The notes under the pieces were generated by a model. The model was not told the DNA's origin, did no database searches, and saw nothing but the letters and a program-made list of their open reading frames with translations. Shown piece after piece: positions 17,685 through 28,504 of a DNA stretch of 64,000 bases (within the stretch, counting starts at the first letter, position 1; each line of letters starts with the position of its first letter). The DNA is from Methylobacterium radiotolerans JCM 2831. GTDB taxonomy: Bacteria; Pseudomonadota; Alphaproteobacteria; Rhizobiales; Beijerinckiaceae. Both the position numbers and the translations under genes were made by a program. The stretch is taken from contig NC_010505.1 in the NCBI RefSeq assembly GCF_000019725.1, positions 5,936,001 through 6,000,000 of the forward strand, in the 5' to 3' direction.

Positions 17685-17975
17685 TCACACCGCGTCGCCG
17701 CAGAACAGGACGCCGACCGTCCGCTCCTTGCGCCAGACGAGCTGGACCGCGTAGCGCATCTCCGCGCTCGCCAGCACAAGGTCGAACACGTCCTCCAGCA
17801 GCACCGCCTGGGAACCGAGGAATTCGAGCATCGCGCCGCGATCGGAGATGTTCTTGACCTGGCAGGGAAAACGCGCGCCGTCCCGGTTCTGCGCGAAGGC
17901 CAGCAGGGCGGTGGGCTTCCGGTCGGAAGCCCGGCGTTCCACGAAGGCGGCAGCGGGGCTGGCGTTGCGGGACAC
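17685..17975 (-). CDS. PilZ domain protein
   Basis: A 96-aa single-domain protein. RRASDRKPT near the N-terminus supplies an RxxxR-type cyclic-di-GMP motif, and VKNISDRGAMLEF matches the D/NxSxxG second motif. The domain ends with VQLVWRKERTVGVLF. PilZ proteins bind cyclic di-GMP and often control motility or exopolysaccharide production. The gene stands alone. Confidence 0.88.
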   Translation of the reverse strand: MSRNASPAAAFVERRASDRKPTALLAFAQNRDGARFPCQVKNISDRGAMLEFLGSQAVLLEDVFDLVLASAEMRYAVQLVWRKERTVGVLFCGDAV

Positions 17976-18116
17976 GGCCGAGGTTCCTGCCCAGGTCGGC
18001 CGGTATGGCGCGATATCAGTAAAAATGCGCCGGATTCGCTAACATGTTATTGATAATCGGTCGCAGCGCCGAGAGATGGCAAGTCGCGTCCGGTCTATAA
18101 GATCGATCTCAGGTCA

Positions 18117-18230
18117 TCACCGCCGGTCTTCTCTCGGCGGCCCTTCGCCCGCCTTGATGAACCGGCCGATCAGGAGCCCGAGCGGGATCGACACCAGGAA
18201 CCATGTGCGCAGGAATCGCAGGGCGGTCAT
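18117..18230 (-). CDS. 37-aa single-span membrane protein
   Basis: Encodes MTALRFLRTWFLVSIPLGLL and 17 more residues. One membrane helix is followed by a short charged tail (GRFIKAGEGPPREDRR). A very good GGAGGGAG ribosome site sits four bases before the ATG at 18230, which argues that it is translated. Function unknown. Confidence 0.6.
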   Translation of the reverse strand: MTALRFLRTWFLVSIPLGLLIGRFIKAGEGPPREDRR

Positions 18231-18391
18231 CGGCTCCCTCCGGCAGCGTTGCGGGTGTCGCATCCGCTGCCGTGCGCGACCATCCGGGGCCGGCGTCGCC
18301 GATGCGATCCTGAAACCTATCTGGTCCCGCGGGCGGCCTCTGCCAGTGGGTTCCCGGGCGGGGCCGCGTTGAGAGGACATCGGAGACGATC

Positions 18392-19435
18392 ATGCGCAAC
18401 CGCCCCGGCACGGCCCTGCTGGCGTCCCTCGCGATCGGCCTGCCGACGCTCGCCGCTGCCGAGGCGCCGGTCCAACCGCCCCGCGCCGCACCCGCGACCG
18501 ATCCGGCTTCCGCGGCGCAGCCTTGGCCGCCGAACTTCTCCCGCAGCGTGCAAGGGACCGGGGTGCCCGGCCTGGACGGCGGCCACGTCTTCCTCTGGAA
18601 CAGGCCGCAGGGCTTCGATCCGGTCTCGACCCTGCGGGTCGACCGGCACGTGCCGGAAGGGTCGGGCGAGGCGACCCACACCTACAAGGCGCTCTGGGCG
18701 CTCGGCTCTACCGGACCGCACAATGCCGGCTACGAGTGGACGATCACGGGCGAACTGCACAACCGCGCCCTCGCCAGCACCGGGGCGCAGAACGTCGCCG
18801 TCAACGGCACGATCTTCAAGGAGTCCAACGGTCTGGGGCCGGTCGGGCCGTCGTGGGCCGGGAACTTCAACTGTGTCGACACGACCGACGAGGCCGATCC
18901 GGTGGCCTCCTGCATCGGCGCCGAGATCGACGTCTCGGCGCAGTCGCCGACCACGGACCGCAACCGGCAGCGGGTCGGTCTGCAGATCTCCACCGGCGGG
19001 GTGCCCGGCGCCCATACCGGCTACGGGATCCTGATGGGCAACCTCACCGGCTCGATCACCGACCGGGCGATCTCGTTCCAGGGAGAGGGCACCTACGGCA
19101 TCGGGATCGACGCCGCCGCCGCGCGCTTCACCGGTGTCCCGATGCTGCTCGCGGCCGGACAGGCGATCGGGCTCGACGGCAACCGCGAGGGCGGCTTCTC
19201 CCGCAGCCTCGGCTTCGACGGGCGCGATCTGGTTTACGGCACGGGGGCGGGGCCGGTCGTGCGCGTGACCGATAGCGGTCGGATCGAGGCCGCCTCCCTC
19301 CGCGAGAGCCTGCCGCTACCGCCCGCGAGCAGCCGCGCGCCCTGTACCCCCGGAGACCATGCCTGGGACGAGGCCTACGAGTACCGCTGCGTCGCGCCCG
19401 ACCGCTGGAGGCGTGCGACGCTCAGCGACTGGTGA
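18392..19435 (+). CDS. Secreted protein of unknown function
   Basis: A 347-aa protein with a signal peptide (about 22 residues, ending LAAA). The mature part is rich in Gly, Thr and Asn, with repeated beta-strand-like segments and paired cysteines (FNCVDTTDEADPVASC). It ends with a Cys-containing tail (APCTPGDHAWDEAYEYRC). The middle resembles bacterial proteins related to phage tail fibres and sugar-binding beta-structures, but I cannot name a family. It is preceded by a divergent microprotein gene. Confidence 0.6.
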   Translation: MRNRPGTALLASLAIGLPTLAAAEAPVQPPRAAPATDPASAAQPWPPNFSRSVQGTGVPGLDGGHVFLWNRPQGFDPVSTLRVDRHVPEGSGEATHTYKALWALGSTGPHNAGYEWTITGELHNRALASTGAQNVAVNGTIFKESNGLGPVGPSWAGNFNCVDTTDEADPVASCIGAEIDVSAQSPTTDRNRQRVGLQISTGGVPGAHTGYGILMGNLTGSITDRAISFQGEGTYGIGIDAAAARFTGVPMLLAAGQAIGLDGNREGGFSRSLGFDGRDLVYGTGAGPVVRVTDSGRIEAASLRESLPLPPASSRAPCTPGDHAWDEAYEYRCVAPDRWRRATLSDW

Positions 19436-19450
19436 GCACCCCGCCCGTCG

Positions 19451-19792
19451 TCAGCGGTCGAGGATGCGCACCACCGCGCGGGTGTCGGGGTCGACGACCA
19501 CGATCTTGTCGCCGGGCGCGACGAAGTAGCCGAAGCGGCGCAGGCGCGGATTCGGGGCGTCCGTGAAGGGCGCGAGCCGCACGTCGGGCGGCACGATGCT
19601 GCCCGGCCGCAGTGGGATCGATCCGACGATCGGTCCGGGCCCGACTGGCCGGCGGACGATGTAGTCGCGCACCACGACGTCGTCGTCGGGGCCGAACGCG
19701 TCGGGTGTGACGATCACCGCTTGCGCGAAGGCGGAGCCGGTGAACAGCGCGGCAAACCCGAGGGCTGCGGCGAGGCTGGCGCGGGTCGACAT
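19451..19792 (-). CDS. DUF1236 family exported protein
   Basis: A 113-aa protein with a signal peptide (MSTRASLAAALGFAALFTGS, cleaved after AQA). The C-terminal segment ends YFVAPGDKIVVVDPDTRAVV, the hallmark of DUF1236. These small periplasmic proteins are abundant in Hyphomicrobiales and have no known role. It is convergent with the secreted protein gene upstream, leaving only 15 bases between the stops. Confidence 0.85.
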   Translation of the reverse strand: MSTRASLAAALGFAALFTGSAFAQAVIVTPDAFGPDDDVVVRDYIVRRPVGPGPIVGSIPLRPGSIVPPDVRLAPFTDAPNPRLRRFGYFVAPGDKIVVVDPDTRAVVRILDR

Positions 19793-19875
19793 GGCGGACT
19801 CCCGTGATGCCCGGGCGCGAATCACCGGGCCGCCGGAAACATCAGCGTCCGCGCTTCGGTTCCCGCCCCGGCCGG

Positions 19876-20739
19876 TCAGCGGCCGATCTGCCCGGCCTCC
19901 GCGAGGGGGACCGGCGACCAGCGGGTCAGCTGAACGTACCCGTCGAGGGCCGCCACCACGACGTGGCGGCGGTGGCGGTGCACCACCGCGCCTGGCGTGT
20001 GCGCGTGGCGCTCCTGCCACCCTTGCGCCTCCGCCACAAAGACCCGGGCGTCCCCGAGCCGCGCGATCGTCTCGACCGTGCCGAAGGCCCGCACCCGGCG
20101 CAGGACCGTCTCGACGTCCTGCCGGAAATCGAGCGTCCGGTCGGTATCGGTGGCGCGCGGCCAGTAGGAGCCGTCCCCCTGCGGCTCGGAGCGCCGCCAG
20201 CGGTTGGGCAACTCCCGGCCGAGGGGACCGGCCGCGAGGCGGCGCGCCGCCATCTGGCACTTTGCGAGCAGCGTCTCGTGGCTCTCGCGCGAGCTCAGGG
20301 CGAAGATCTCCTGTGCCAGGATATCGCCGGCGTCGAAGCCGTCGGCCAGCACGTGGGCGGTGACGCCCCAGGTCTCGTAGCGGTCGAGCACGGCCCGGAA
20401 CAGCGGGTAGGGCCCTCGGCCCGTGGGCAGGGGAGAGGGGTGGAAGTTGAGGCCGTAGGCGGCGCGGCCCTTCCAGCCCTTGATGAGCCAGGGATAGCCC
20501 GCGACCACGAGCGCCCAGTCCCGGCCGTGCTCGGCCTGCAGCGCCTCGATGTCCCGCTCGCGGATCCGCGACAGCTGGATCGGCAGCTTCAGGGACCGGG
20601 CGCGGGCGACGATGACCTCGTTGTGGTCGTAGACCCCGTCGCAGGGGCGCGTGAACAGCTTCACCGGCGTCCAGCCGGCGTCGAGCAGCCCCTCGAAGAC
20701 CCCGCCGAGGAAGTCGATGCCGGCGAACGCGAACTTCAT
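19876..20739 (-). CDS. Formyltransferase family protein
   Basis: A 287-aa cytoplasmic protein of the formyl-THF hydroxymethyl/formyltransferase fold. The N-terminus MKFAFAGIDFLGGVFEGLLD, the signature LNFHPSPLPTGRGPYP with the catalytic Asn-His, and GVTAHVLADGFDAGDIL with the catalytic Asp match Fmt/PurN/ArnA-type transferases. The C-terminal part resembles the Fmt C-terminal barrel. Its substrate is unclear. Candidates are a nucleotide sugar amine or an amino acid derivative, and no sugar genes flank it. Confidence 0.8.
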   Translation of the reverse strand: MKFAFAGIDFLGGVFEGLLDAGWTPVKLFTRPCDGVYDHNEVIVARARSLKLPIQLSRIRERDIEALQAEHGRDWALVVAGYPWLIKGWKGRAAYGLNFHPSPLPTGRGPYPLFRAVLDRYETWGVTAHVLADGFDAGDILAQEIFALSSRESHETLLAKCQMAARRLAAGPLGRELPNRWRRSEPQGDGSYWPRATDTDRTLDFRQDVETVLRRVRAFGTVETIARLGDARVFVAEAQGWQERHAHTPGAVVHRHRRHVVVAALDGYVQLTRWSPVPLAEAGQIGR

Positions 20740-20957
20740 GCTTGCCGCCTGCGACCTTGTGCACGTGGAGGGCGCGGATCCGCCGCCTGCCCGGCGGCGT
20801 CCCCGGCCTTACCTTGATTGGGCCGATGACGGTGGCAAGGGGGGACAGCGTGGTTCGGGTGAGCATCGACGGCTGGACCGGAGAGATCGGCCGCGCCGCG
20901 ACCCGCGCCCGCGCCGCGAATGGCTGCCGCTCCGCCCTTCACGGCGCGGGCTGAAGC

Positions 20958-22562
20958 ATGGCCGGGAAACGCCGCGGCAGTGCCGCAACGGCCGGAACGC
21001 TGCGCTTCGTCCTCGGCGATCAGCTGACCCGCCGGGTGTCGAGCCTCGTCGACCTCGATCCCGAGCGCGACGTGGTCCTGATCGTCGAGGTCCGGGACGA
21101 GGCGACCTATGTCCGCCATCACAAGCAGAAGATCGCCTTCCTGTTCGCCGCTATGCGCCACTTCGCGGCCGAGCTCGAGGCGGAGGGCCTCGCGGTCGAC
21201 TACGTCCGCCTGACCGACGCGGGCAACACCGGCAGCTTCACCGGCGAGCTGGAGCGCGCCGTGGCGCGCCACCGGCCGGATCGAGTCGTGGTCACCGAGC
21301 CGGGCGAGTGGCGGGTCTGGGAGATGATGCAGGACTGGCGCGAGACCCTGGCAATCCCGGTCGAGATCCGCGCCGACAACCGCTTCCTGTGCCCGCGGGA
21401 GGATTTCTCTCGCTGGGCGGAGGGCCGGCATCATCTGCGGATGGAGACCTTCTACCGGGGCATGCGGCGCAGGACCGGCCTCCTGATGGACGACGACGAG
21501 CCCGCGGGGGGGCGCTGGAACTACGATCCCGAGAACCGCAAGCGCCTGCCCAAGGGCCAGCAACCGCCGGACCGGATCGGCTTCCAGCCCGATGCCGTGA
21601 CGCGCCAAGTCATCGCCCTCGTTGAGGCGGAGTTCGGCGACCATTTCGGAGATCTCACCGGCTTCTCCTGGCCGGTGACCCGGGCCGATGCCCTCGCGGC
21701 GCTCCGGCACTTCCTGGCCGACGCCCTGCCGACCTTCGGCGACTATCAGGACGCGATGAAGACCGGCGCGCCGTTCCTGTACCACGCGCTCCTGTCGCCC
21801 GCCCTCAACGCCGGGCTGCTCACCGCCGAGGAGGTGTGCTGGGCCGCCGAGCGCGCCTACCGCGACGGTGTGGCGCCGCTCCACTGCGTCGAGGGCTTCA
21901 TCCGGCAGATCCTCGGCTGGCGGGAATACGTGCGCGGGCTCTACTGGGCGCGGATGCCCGGGTACCGGGACAGCAACGCCCTCGGCGCGGGCCGCGACCT
22001 GCCGTGGTTCTACTGGTCAGGCGAGACGGCGCTGAACTGCGTCGCGCAGGTCGTCGGCGAGACGCGCGCCCACGCCTACGCCCACCATATCCAGCGCCTC
22101 ATGGTGACCGGCAACTTCGCCCTCATCGCCGGCCTCGATCCGGCGCAGGTGGAGGAATGGTACCTGATCGTGTTCGCGGACGCCTACGAATGGGTCGAGC
22201 TGCCCAACGTCCACGGTATGGTGCTGTGGGCCGACGGCGGCGTGATGGGCTCCAAGCCCTACGCGGCCTCGGGCGCCTACATCGACCGGATGTCCGACTA
22301 CTGCGCGTCGTGCGCGTACGACGTGAAGGTCAAAGCCGGGCCTGAGGCCTGTCCGTTCAATTATCTCTACTGGAACTTCCTCATCGAGAACGAGGAACGG
22401 CTGGCGGGCAATCAGCGCATGGCCATGCCGTACCGCACGCTCCGCGGCCTGAGCGACAGGCGCCGCGCCGAGATCCGCCGCGACGCAGCCGCATTCCTCG
22501 ACTCACTTCAGGCCCGCCCCGGACCCGATCAGAGCGGCGACCAGACCGACAGGGTCAGGTAG
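20958..22562 (+). CDS. Iron-sulfur cryptochrome/photolyase (PhrB-like)
   Basis: A 534-aa DNA repair flavoprotein of the FeS-BCP group, which includes (6-4) photolyases such as Agrobacterium PhrB. The N-terminal antenna domain has LRFVLGDQLTRR. The FAD-binding domain includes GWREYVRG and the region around WVELPNVHGM. A CxxC-12-C pattern (YCASCAYDV, then EACPFN) supplies three of the four cluster cysteines. It would repair UV lesions using light. It converges on the BcsS gene, whose stop lies inside it. Confidence 0.92.
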   Translation: MAGKRRGSAATAGTLRFVLGDQLTRRVSSLVDLDPERDVVLIVEVRDEATYVRHHKQKIAFLFAAMRHFAAELEAEGLAVDYVRLTDAGNTGSFTGELERAVARHRPDRVVVTEPGEWRVWEMMQDWRETLAIPVEIRADNRFLCPREDFSRWAEGRHHLRMETFYRGMRRRTGLLMDDDEPAGGRWNYDPENRKRLPKGQQPPDRIGFQPDAVTRQVIALVEAEFGDHFGDLTGFSWPVTRADALAALRHFLADALPTFGDYQDAMKTGAPFLYHALLSPALNAGLLTAEEVCWAAERAYRDGVAPLHCVEGFIRQILGWREYVRGLYWARMPGYRDSNALGAGRDLPWFYWSGETALNCVAQVVGETRAHAYAHHIQRLMVTGNFALIAGLDPAQVEEWYLIVFADAYEWVELPNVHGMVLWADGGVMGSKPYAASGAYIDRMSDYCASCAYDVKVKAGPEACPFNYLYWNFLIENEERLAGNQRMAMPYRTLRGLSDRRRAEIRRDAAAFLDSLQARPGPDQSGDQTDRVR

Positions 22563-23260
22563 GGGCAGGCCCGGCCCCGGCCCCTCTCGGACTGGAGGCC
22601 CGCCGACGCCCGGAAGTTGTACCGGCCGAGAGCGAAGTCGGTGCCGTGCAGGCCGAGGCTCCACTTCGCGTAGCCGCTCCCGTCCGCGTAGAGCGCGGCC
22701 TCGGGTCCCAGATAGGTCTCCCACAGCCGGTAGCCCCAAGCGAGGCGCGCCCACAGGCTGTCGCGGGCCGATCCCGCGACGGCACTCGCCTGCAGCAGCG
22801 TCGCCTCGGTCGGGCGTGCCCAGACCTCGCCGTGAAGTCGGAGGCCGTAGCGCGTCGGCAAGGCATCGAACTGCGGCCCCGCGATCAGCATCTCCCGCGC
22901 GGTCTCGGGCCCGGCGAAGGCCGCGACCGCGCCCCAGTCGAAGAACCACTGGTATCCGGCGAGGGCGGCGGCGGCGACGGTGTAGCGCGCGCGCGGGCCG
23001 TCCGGACCGCGCTCGGTGCGCCGTCCGCCGCCGACGCTCGCCAGCGCGGCGAACCCGTCCTGTTCGAGGGACGTGAGGCCGGCTTTCGCGCCGACGGTGA
23101 GGAATGTGTCGCTGCCCGCGTCGAGACTCCCGAACAGCAGCGTGTCGATCTCGCCGGCGCCGACCGGGCTCGTAGATCCGACCAGGCCCGAGAGCAGCGT
23201 CGCGAGGACGGGGCCGCGTCGAGCAAGCTTCGGGGCGGGGCGCTGGCTCGACACAGTCAA
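22529..23260 (-). CDS. bcsS: Cellulose biosynthesis protein BcsS
   Basis: A 243-aa exported protein with an N-terminal signal region (to about residue 36). Repeated beta-strand segments follow, such as FLTVGAKAG, YTVAAAALAGYQW and YGLRLHGEVWARP. They match the BcsS family, predicted outer membrane barrels found with alphaproteobacterial cellulose operons. No other cellulose genes are present here, so it is an orphan copy. Its last 34 bases overlap the end of the convergent photolyase gene. Confidence 0.8.
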   Translation of the reverse strand: MTVSSQRPAPKLARRGPVLATLLSGLVGSTSPVGAGEIDTLLFGSLDAGSDTFLTVGAKAGLTSLEQDGFAALASVGGGRRTERGPDGPRARYTVAAAALAGYQWFFDWGAVAAFAGPETAREMLIAGPQFDALPTRYGLRLHGEVWARPTEATLLQASAVAGSARDSLWARLAWGYRLWETYLGPEAALYADGSGYAKWSLGLHGTDFALGRYNFRASAGLQSERGRGRACPYLTLSVWSPL

Positions 23261-23547
23261 TCCTCCGGCATCGGAGGATAACGGTAAGATAAAATTAACT
23301 GTGTTGCACCTGGCGTCGCGTCGTTGTCCCCGGCTTTGTCCTGTCTGATCGCGATCGACTGCCGGTCACCTTGAGCGATGCTGTCAGAGAACGCGCGAAG
23401 CGTCGCGCGATGCTTGCCAGATCCTCGCGGGCGCGCGGCTGCTAGGCCGCCCGGCGGGCGCCATCGCGCTGTCGCGAATCTGCCGTGCTTGGCGTGCCAG
23501 ATGATCTCGGCTAGAGCCGCCGCGGGAAAGCGAAGGTTGGCAGATCC

Positions 23548-24150
23548 TTGACCTCCGGTGCACGAACGTCGGACGTCCTCACCGTGCTGGCGAGCCAGGA
23601 GGGCGAGCGCCTCACCGTGGGCGACATCGTCGCGGTCCTGCGGGACCGTGCCTTCGCGCTGCTCGTGGTCCTGCTCGGGCTGCCGAACTGCCTGCCCATG
23701 CCGCCGCCGATCCCGCTGATCTGCGGCCTGCTCCTGCTCCTCGTGGCGATCCAGATCGCCGCCGGGATGTCGGCGCCGTGGCTGCCGCGGATGCTCCTCG
23801 GCCGGTCGATCGCCCTGGCGGATGTCCGGCGCGCCGTCACCCGCGCGGTGCCGATCCTGCGCCGCCTGGAGCGCTGGTCGCGCCCCCGCGTCAGCGTGTT
23901 CGAGACCGCGCTCGGCATGCGCGGCATGGGGATCGTGCTGCTCGCCCTGGCACTGGCGCTGATCGTGGCCGCGCCCATCGTCGGGCAGATCCCGCTGGGT
24001 CTCGCCGTCTGCCTGGTCGGGCTCGGTCTCGTCGAGCGCGACGGTCTCGTCGTGCTGGGCGGCCTCGTGATCGGGATGTTCGGCGTCGCCATCAACGCCG
24101 GCTTCGCCTACGCGGTGATCGCCGGGATCGTCGGCCTGCTGAACCTCTGA
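23548..24150 (+). CDS. Exopolysaccharide synthesis protein ExoD family
   Basis: A 200-aa inner membrane protein of the ExoD family. It has an amphipathic N-terminus (TVGDIVAVLRDRAFALLVVL), the conserved LPNCLPMPPPIP motif and several hydrophobic helices up to the C-terminus. Rhizobial exoD affects exopolysaccharide production and alkali tolerance. The start is a TTG at 23548 with a weak GAAGG upstream; a GTG at 23559 is possible. Confidence 0.88.
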   Translation: MTSGARTSDVLTVLASQEGERLTVGDIVAVLRDRAFALLVVLLGLPNCLPMPPPIPLICGLLLLLVAIQIAAGMSAPWLPRMLLGRSIALADVRRAVTRAVPILRRLERWSRPRVSVFETALGMRGMGIVLLALALALIVAAPIVGQIPLGLAVCLVGLGLVERDGLVVLGGLVIGMFGVAINAGFAYAVIAGIVGLLNL

Positions 24151-24157
24151 GGGCGCC

Positions 24158-24670
24158 TCAGAGGCGGTAGCGGATCTGGTCGGTCCAGAAGCGTTCCAGG
24201 CGGGTGAGAGCCTGGTTCAGGCGGTTGAAGTCCTCCTCCGAGATCCCGCCGATCGGCGTGATCGTCCGGGCATGCTTGTCGTACAGCCCCTGGATGATCT
24301 CGTGGACCTGGCGGCCCTTGTCGGTCAGGCTGATCCGGACGGAGCGCCGGTCGGTCTTCGAGCGGGCGTGGTGGAGGTAGCCGGCCTCGACCAGCTTCTT
24401 CACGTTGTACGAGACGTTCGAGCCCAGGTAGTAGCCCTTCGTCCGCAGCTCGCTCGCGGTCAGCTCCTTGTCGCCGATGTTGTACAGGAGCAGCGCCTGG
24501 ACGCTGTTGACGTCCTCGCGGCCGCGGCGCTCGAACTCGTCCTTGATCACGTCGAGGAGCCGGCGATGCAGCCGCTCCACGAGGTGCAGCGCTTCGAGGT
24601 AGGAGCCCTTGGCGGAGGCGGCCTCCTCGGAAGCCTCGATCTGCGCGACTCGGGCGTTCTGGGTCTTCAT
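24158..24670 (-). CDS. MarR family regulator, LdtR-like
   Basis: A 170-aa winged-helix regulator. The DNA-binding core runs through QALLLYNIGDKELTASELRT, then YYLGSNVSYNVKKLVEAGYL and the wing SKTDRRSVRISLT. Sequence and neighbours (DUF6163, hemB) match the conserved alphaproteobacterial MarR group that includes LdtR, linked to cell-wall remodelling and osmotic stress. It is read away from a 160-base AT-rich interval that should hold its promoter. Confidence 0.9.
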   Translation of the reverse strand: MKTQNARVAQIEASEEAASAKGSYLEALHLVERLHRRLLDVIKDEFERRGREDVNSVQALLLYNIGDKELTASELRTKGYYLGSNVSYNVKKLVEAGYLHHARSKTDRRSVRISLTDKGRQVHEIIQGLYDKHARTITPIGGISEEDFNRLNQALTRLERFWTDQIRYRL

Positions 24671-24830
24671 CTCTGCCTCGCCATCCGATGATCCGGCACC
24701 CGTTCGATGCGGCGCCGTTGATGATGGCTAAGCTAGGGCTCGGGAATGAAAGGCGATTTAAGCGACAGGATGAATTCGCGATTTACTCTTCGCGGTAAAG
24801 ACAAACTGAATGAAGATAAGAACGGTTCGT

Positions 24831-25289
24831 TCACCGTGCTTCCTGCGCGGCCAGCCAGGACAGCAGGAAGTACAACGTCACGACACAGCCCCCGAATACG
24901 AGCAGCGGCACCGATAACGGCAAGAGTTGCGGTGTCAGGACCGCGAGCGTCATCGCCGAGGTGACGGCGAGCAACCAGATCACGCCGCCCCAGGCGCTCG
25001 TCAGCCACAATCCGATCGCCGCCGCCGCGTCGATCACCGCGAAGTAGACGATCGCGGACTGGCGGCCGAAGGGCTCGGCCTCGAAGGGGCGGACGCCCGG
25101 CAGGACGTCGAGGATCGTCGCCCAGGCGAAGACGCTCTTAAGCAGCCAGACCAGGGCCGTGAGCCGCATGAACCAGATCAGCACCGTGTCCCACGTGCCG
25201 GGCGCCGGCCCTTGGGCGCGCTCGATGCGGTCGCTCGGGATGCCGCCCGGCCTCGGCGTCTTGCGCCGGATCGGAAGGTAGCCGGGCAC
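24831..25289 (-). CDS. DUF6163 family membrane protein
   Basis: About 152 aa from a GTG at 25289. Four hydrophobic segments follow a charged N-terminus (MRLTALVWLLKSVFAWATIL, FAVIDAAAAIGLWLTSAW, IWLLAVTSAMTLAVL, LLVFGGCVVTLYFLLSW). The family is found beside ldtR and hemB in Hyphomicrobiales; its function is unknown. The frame stays open to 25463, but the added part is low-complexity and unlikely to be translated. The ribosome site is weak, so the start is uncertain. Confidence 0.75.
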   Translation of the reverse strand: MPGYLPIRRKTPRPGGIPSDRIERAQGPAPGTWDTVLIWFMRLTALVWLLKSVFAWATILDVLPGVRPFEAEPFGRQSAIVYFAVIDAAAAIGLWLTSAWGGVIWLLAVTSAMTLAVLTPQLLPLSVPLLVFGGCVVTLYFLLSWLAAQEAR

Positions 25290-25504
25290 TATCGAGGGCC
25301 CGCGGGCGTGAGGGGCCGGTTCATGCGGCGGTTCATGCGGGAAGGGCCGGGATCCTGATCGATCGGACGGGGGTCGCCGGGTTGAAGCGGTTCCGCCGCC
25401 CTGCGTCAACGGTCGGGTTTCGTTGCGCCAGCCCGGTGTGGTAGTCGGACGCCTCCGGCGCACGGGCGCCGCGCGATCCGCGGCGTGGTCCGCGCGAACG
25501 GTAG

Positions 25505-26937
<1,433 letters not shown>

Positions 26938-27025
26938 GAAGCGGCCGCGCATCCGGCTCCTCTTGCAGGGCTCGCCGCCTGCACCCACCTTCACGTCCGC
27001 AGCCTCGCTTGCAGGACGCGACACC

Positions 27026-27514
27026 ATGCAGAACCCTCAACCCGGATACGCGCAGCGCTTCGAAGCGCCCGGCTACGCCACCTCGCTGCCGATCCCGTTC
27101 GTGCGGGCGAGCCTCGGCGGCCGGACGGTCGCCTATCTCCTCGACATCGTGTTCATCTTCGGCTTCACGGCCCTGCTGACGCTGCTGATCACCGTCATCG
27201 GCGTGGTCACGTTCGGCCTCGGCTGGACCCTGTTCGCGGTCCTTCCGGCGAGCGGCATCATCTACAGCGCCATCACGGTGGGCGGGCCGAAACAGAGCAC
27301 GATCGGCCAGCGGATGATGGGCCTGCGGACCGTCGCGCCCGAGAGCGGCGCCCGGGTCGACGTCGTAACGGCCGCCGTCCATGCGCTGCTGTTCTACGTG
27401 GCGATCTCGACCTTCCTGCTGTGGTGCGTCGACATCGCGTTCGGGCTGATGCGCGCCGACCGGCGCCTCGGGCACGACCTGCTCCTCGGTCTGGCCGTCG
27501 TCCACGCGCGCTGA
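27026..27514 (+). CDS. RDD family membrane protein
   Basis: A 162-aa integral membrane protein. The RDD motif region is at about 28-36 (GGRTVAYLLD), followed by two long helices (FIFGFTALLTLLITVIG, VTFGLGWTLFAVLPAS). The conserved GQRMMGLRTV precedes a last helix and a DRRLGHDLL motif. RDD proteins are ill-defined; some transport ions. The gene is between hemB and bpt, an arrangement conserved in the order. Confidence 0.88.
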   Translation: MQNPQPGYAQRFEAPGYATSLPIPFVRASLGGRTVAYLLDIVFIFGFTALLTLLITVIGVVTFGLGWTLFAVLPASGIIYSAITVGGPKQSTIGQRMMGLRTVAPESGARVDVVTAAVHALLFYVAISTFLLWCVDIAFGLMRADRRLGHDLLLGLAVVHAR

Positions 27515-27629
27515 GCGACGATTCCGGTGATGAAAATCCGACGGTGCGACCGGTCGGGCCATTGAGCCTCGGCCGGTCACCTGTACACTGGCACGCCGGC
27601 GCCGTGAGGATGGACCCGGCGCAGGGTCT

Positions 27630-28385
27630 GTGAGAAGCGTGACCAGCCATCCGCGCGACACACCGCAATTCTACCTCACCGCCCCGTCGCCGTGCCCCTA
27701 CCTGCCGGGGCAGGAGGAGCGGAAGGTCTTCACTCACTTGGTCGGACGGCGCGCCCGCGACCTGAACGAGATCCTGACGCAGGGCGGCTTCCGCCGCTCG
27801 CAGACCATCGCGTACCGGCCGGCCTGCGAGACGTGCCGGGCCTGCATCTCGGTCCGCGTCGTGGTCGACGAGTTCGAGCCGAGCGCCAGCCAGAGGCGCA
27901 TCCTGGCGCGCGGCGCCGACTGGGTCGGCACGCCGGAACCGAACCGGCCGGCCTCGGAGCAGTACGCTCTGTTCCGCCGCTACCTCGACGCCCGGCACGG
28001 CGACGGCGGCATGGTCGACATGACCGTGCTCGACTACGCCATGATGGTCGAGGACAGCCACGTCGACACGCACTTGGTGTCGTATCGCCGGCACGGGCCG
28101 GATACGGCGATCACCGGCCGCGGCTCCGGCCCGCCGCTCGCCTTCTGCCTGACGGACGTGCTCTCCGACGGGCTGTCGATGGTCTACTCGTTCTACGACC
28201 CCGCGGAGGCTGCGCGCTCCCCCGGGACCTTCATGATCCTCGACCATATCCGCCGGGCCCGCCGGCTGGGTCTGCCGTATCTCTATCTCGGCTACTGGGT
28301 CGAGGGCTCGCGGAAGATGGACTACAAGTCCCGCTTCCGCCCGCAGGAGCGCCTGATGGGTCAGGGTTGGGTCCGGATCGACTAA
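27630..28385 (+). CDS. bpt: Aspartate/glutamate leucyltransferase
   Basis: Transfers Leu from Leu-tRNA to N-terminal Asp or Glu of proteins, marking them for ClpS/ClpAP degradation; about 251 aa. The N-terminal domain has [11 protein letters not shown] and the cysteine motif [16 protein letters not shown]. The C-terminal GNAT-like domain has [17 protein letters not shown], then [17 protein letters not shown]. Starts at GTG 27630 or GTG 27639 (MTSHPRD); the second is equally plausible. Confidence 0.94.
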   Translation: MRSVTSHPRDTPQFYLTAPSPCPYLPGQEERKVFTHLVGRRARDLNEILTQGGFRRSQTIAYRPACETCRACISVRVVVDEFEPSASQRRILARGADWVGTPEPNRPASEQYALFRRYLDARHGDGGMVDMTVLDYAMMVEDSHVDTHLVSYRRHGPDTAITGRGSGPPLAFCLTDVLSDGLSMVYSFYDPAEAARSPGTFMILDHIRRARRLGLPYLYLGYWVEGSRKMDYKSRFRPQERLMGQGWVRID

Positions 28386-28504
28386 GCCGCGGGTCCGCCC
28401 GCGTCCACATCCGTTGCCGCCTTGACATGGCCGATGCGCATTGAGCGGCCGGGCCGGCGCATGCTACCGGCCTCGCACGCAATCCGGACCGTGCCGAGGC
28501 CCCC

